DNA from: a bacterium
GTDB taxonomy: Bacteria > Babelota > Babeliae > Babelales > RVW-14
Reading direction: 5' to 3'
DNA length: 5,884 nucleotides
NCBI GenBank assembly: GCA_023249955.1
Contig: JAHFBR010000079.1
Coordinates: 1-5,884, forward strand
Of this stretch, positions 4,961 through 5,884 are shown in pieces (positions within the stretch are counted from its first letter, which is position 1; every line of letters starts with the position of its first letter). Below the pieces are notes generated by a model that was given only the letters and a program-made list of their open reading frames with translations, ran no database searches and had not been told where the DNA came from. Both the position numbers and the translations under genes were made by a program.

Positions 4961-5884
4961 AAAATCTTGTTGGTCCACTCAACGGGATCAACTTGAACAT
5001 TGTTGACTAGCAGCTCCCAGTGCAAGTGATAGCCTGAAGCATAGCCCGTTTTACCTACACGGCCGATCGGGCTTCCTTTTTTGAGCATCTCACCAACCTG
5101 AATATCGGTAAAATCTTCCAGATGGCAGTAGAGCGTAAAGATGCCGTGACCATGATCAAGCACCACCGTGTTACCCGACATGTGGTAACGATCTTTGATA
5201 ATCACCTTGCCATTTTGTGCAGCCCAGACAACGCATTTTGGTCGGTTAATCAGGTCAATGCCCTTGTGCATGTAGCGGCCGCGTTCTGGGGTGACACGTA
5301 CTTCGCCAAATGGCGTCGTCATGCGCTGAACTTCAATAGGATATTCAAAGGGGCCGTTCCAGAGTTTCTTTTTGGGCGATTCAGCACGCCATTTTTCCAT
5401 AGCTTCGCGCAAAATCTTGGTGTCCATGCTGATCTCTTTTTCTTCTGCCAATCGTTCGCTATCAACGGTAAAGCCTCTTTGTTTAGGAAAATTAAAGGGC
5501 TTGATATCGACCTTGCATGAAAGTTTTGTGCTATTGCCCACCAGGTCTTGCACATCGATGGTCACCAGGTGGTTTTGTGGACGCTCTTCGCATTCGATGG
5601 GGACAAAGCATTCATAGATGGTTGATTCGTCCGATTCCGGGTGGAACCAGTACTCAGTAGAAAATATTTTTACGCCGGCATTTGCAAGTCTCTTGTTGGA
5701 CTGAAGCTTAAGGTGCAAAGTTTTGCCCTGATGCACGTTGTATTCCTGCTCTAGCAGTGTGGCGCGCAGCGGCGTGTTATCAACATAAAAAATGTATTTT
5801 TTGCTTGCCTTGTTGCCGTGATAGCTTGAATCAACTACTTCCACTTCAAGTGTATGCTCACCATCGGGCAACGTGGTTGTGTAC
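4957..5884 (-). CDS. M23-family (LytM/NlpD-type) metallopeptidase with Ig-like modules, 5' end outside window
   Basis: M23 zinc endopeptidases cut peptide cross-bridges in peptidoglycan and act in the periplasm or outside the cell. The frame is open to the right edge. The first in-window start-like codon is TTG 5871, but the reading upstream (YTTTLPDGEHTLEV) continues an Ig-like strand, so the true start is beyond the window. Counting from that TTG, the end of one Ig-like domain (PDGEHTLEV...FYVDNTP) covers 1-34 and a second beta-rich module about 35-125. A charged helical linker (139-170) follows, then the M23 domain from about 180 to 300. The zinc and catalytic residues are intact: H202-x3-D206 (HKGID), H250 in TLYCHLE, and H282-L-H284 (GYHLHWE). 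An active enzyme is therefore expected. It converges on the 4331 gene, with stop codons overlapping by 4 bases. Confidence 0.92.
   Translation of the reverse strand, partial: YTTTLPDGEHTLEVEVVDSSYHGNKASKKYIFYVDNTPLRATLLEQEYNVHQGKTLHLKLQSNKRLANAGVKIFSTEYWFHPESDESTIYECFVPIECEERPQNHLVTIDVQDLVGNSTKLSCKVDIKPFNFPKQRGFTVDSERLAEEKEISMDTKILREAMEKWRAESPKKKLWNGPFEYPIEVQRMTTPFGEVRVTPERGRYMHKGIDLINRPKCVVWAAQNGKVIIKDRYHMSGNTVVLDHGHGIFTLYCHLEDFTDIQVGEMLKKGSPIGRVGKTGYASGYHLHWELLVNNVQVDPVEWTNKIF

Noticed and set aside
5122..5520. Plus-strand frame of 132 codons at 5122-5520
   Set aside because: It lies opposite the clear M23 peptidase frame, whose motifs are intact, and encodes nothing recognisable.
5862..5871. 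TTG at 5871 as the true start of the M23 gene
   Set aside because: The frame stays open to the window edge and the upstream residues continue an Ig-like strand, so the gene most likely starts outside the window.

Overview
The window is a 5.9-kb piece of bacterial chromosome with mid-range GC, short intergenic gaps and mostly housekeeping genes. The repertoire (YchF, MiaB, HU, GspE/PilB-type ATPase, M23 peptidase with Ig-like modules) points to a bacterium with an envelope and a type II secretion or type IV pilus type machine. I cannot fix the taxon from sequence alone. An under-studied lineage such as Candidatus Dependentiae (TM6) is a guess from gene style, not a result. No insertion sequence, phage gene, CRISPR array or integration scar was seen.

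Layout. On the left edge the minus strand carries the first 73 codons of ychF. It diverges from miaB (+), with a candidate promoter for each gene in the 176-bp gap. A 12-codon leader ORF ends in an ATGA overlap with the miaB start. Sixteen bases after miaB come tRNA-Cys(GCA) and tRNA-Leu(UAA), both with encoded CCA and both carrying A36-A37-A38, the feature that MiaA and MiaB recognise. The tRNA-modifying enzyme therefore sits directly beside two of its expected substrates.

Next is a monocistronic HU gene with its own upstream region, which includes a 7-bp palindrome over a possible -10, and a strong A/T-flanked terminator that should work in both directions. A 95-bp gap follows, holding two nested perfect inverted repeats. 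The outer one would pair with the ribosome binding site and start codon of the next gene.

That gene starts a tight three-gene plus-strand cluster. It encodes a small FUN14-family membrane protein, a short GspE/PilB-type ATPase lacking the N1E domain, and an exported or membrane-anchored protein of unknown function. A segment of the last protein resembles a protein-phosphatase P-loop that has lost its catalytic residues. The cluster meets, with a 4-bp stop-codon overlap, a convergent minus-strand M23 metallopeptidase gene that runs off the right edge.

The points most worth checking are the miaB-substrate tRNA linkage, the FUN14-GspE-unknown operon, the degenerate phosphatase-like protein and the nested repeats. 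I found no clear evidence of a wholly new multi-gene system. The three-gene cluster is the best candidate for an undescribed functional unit.
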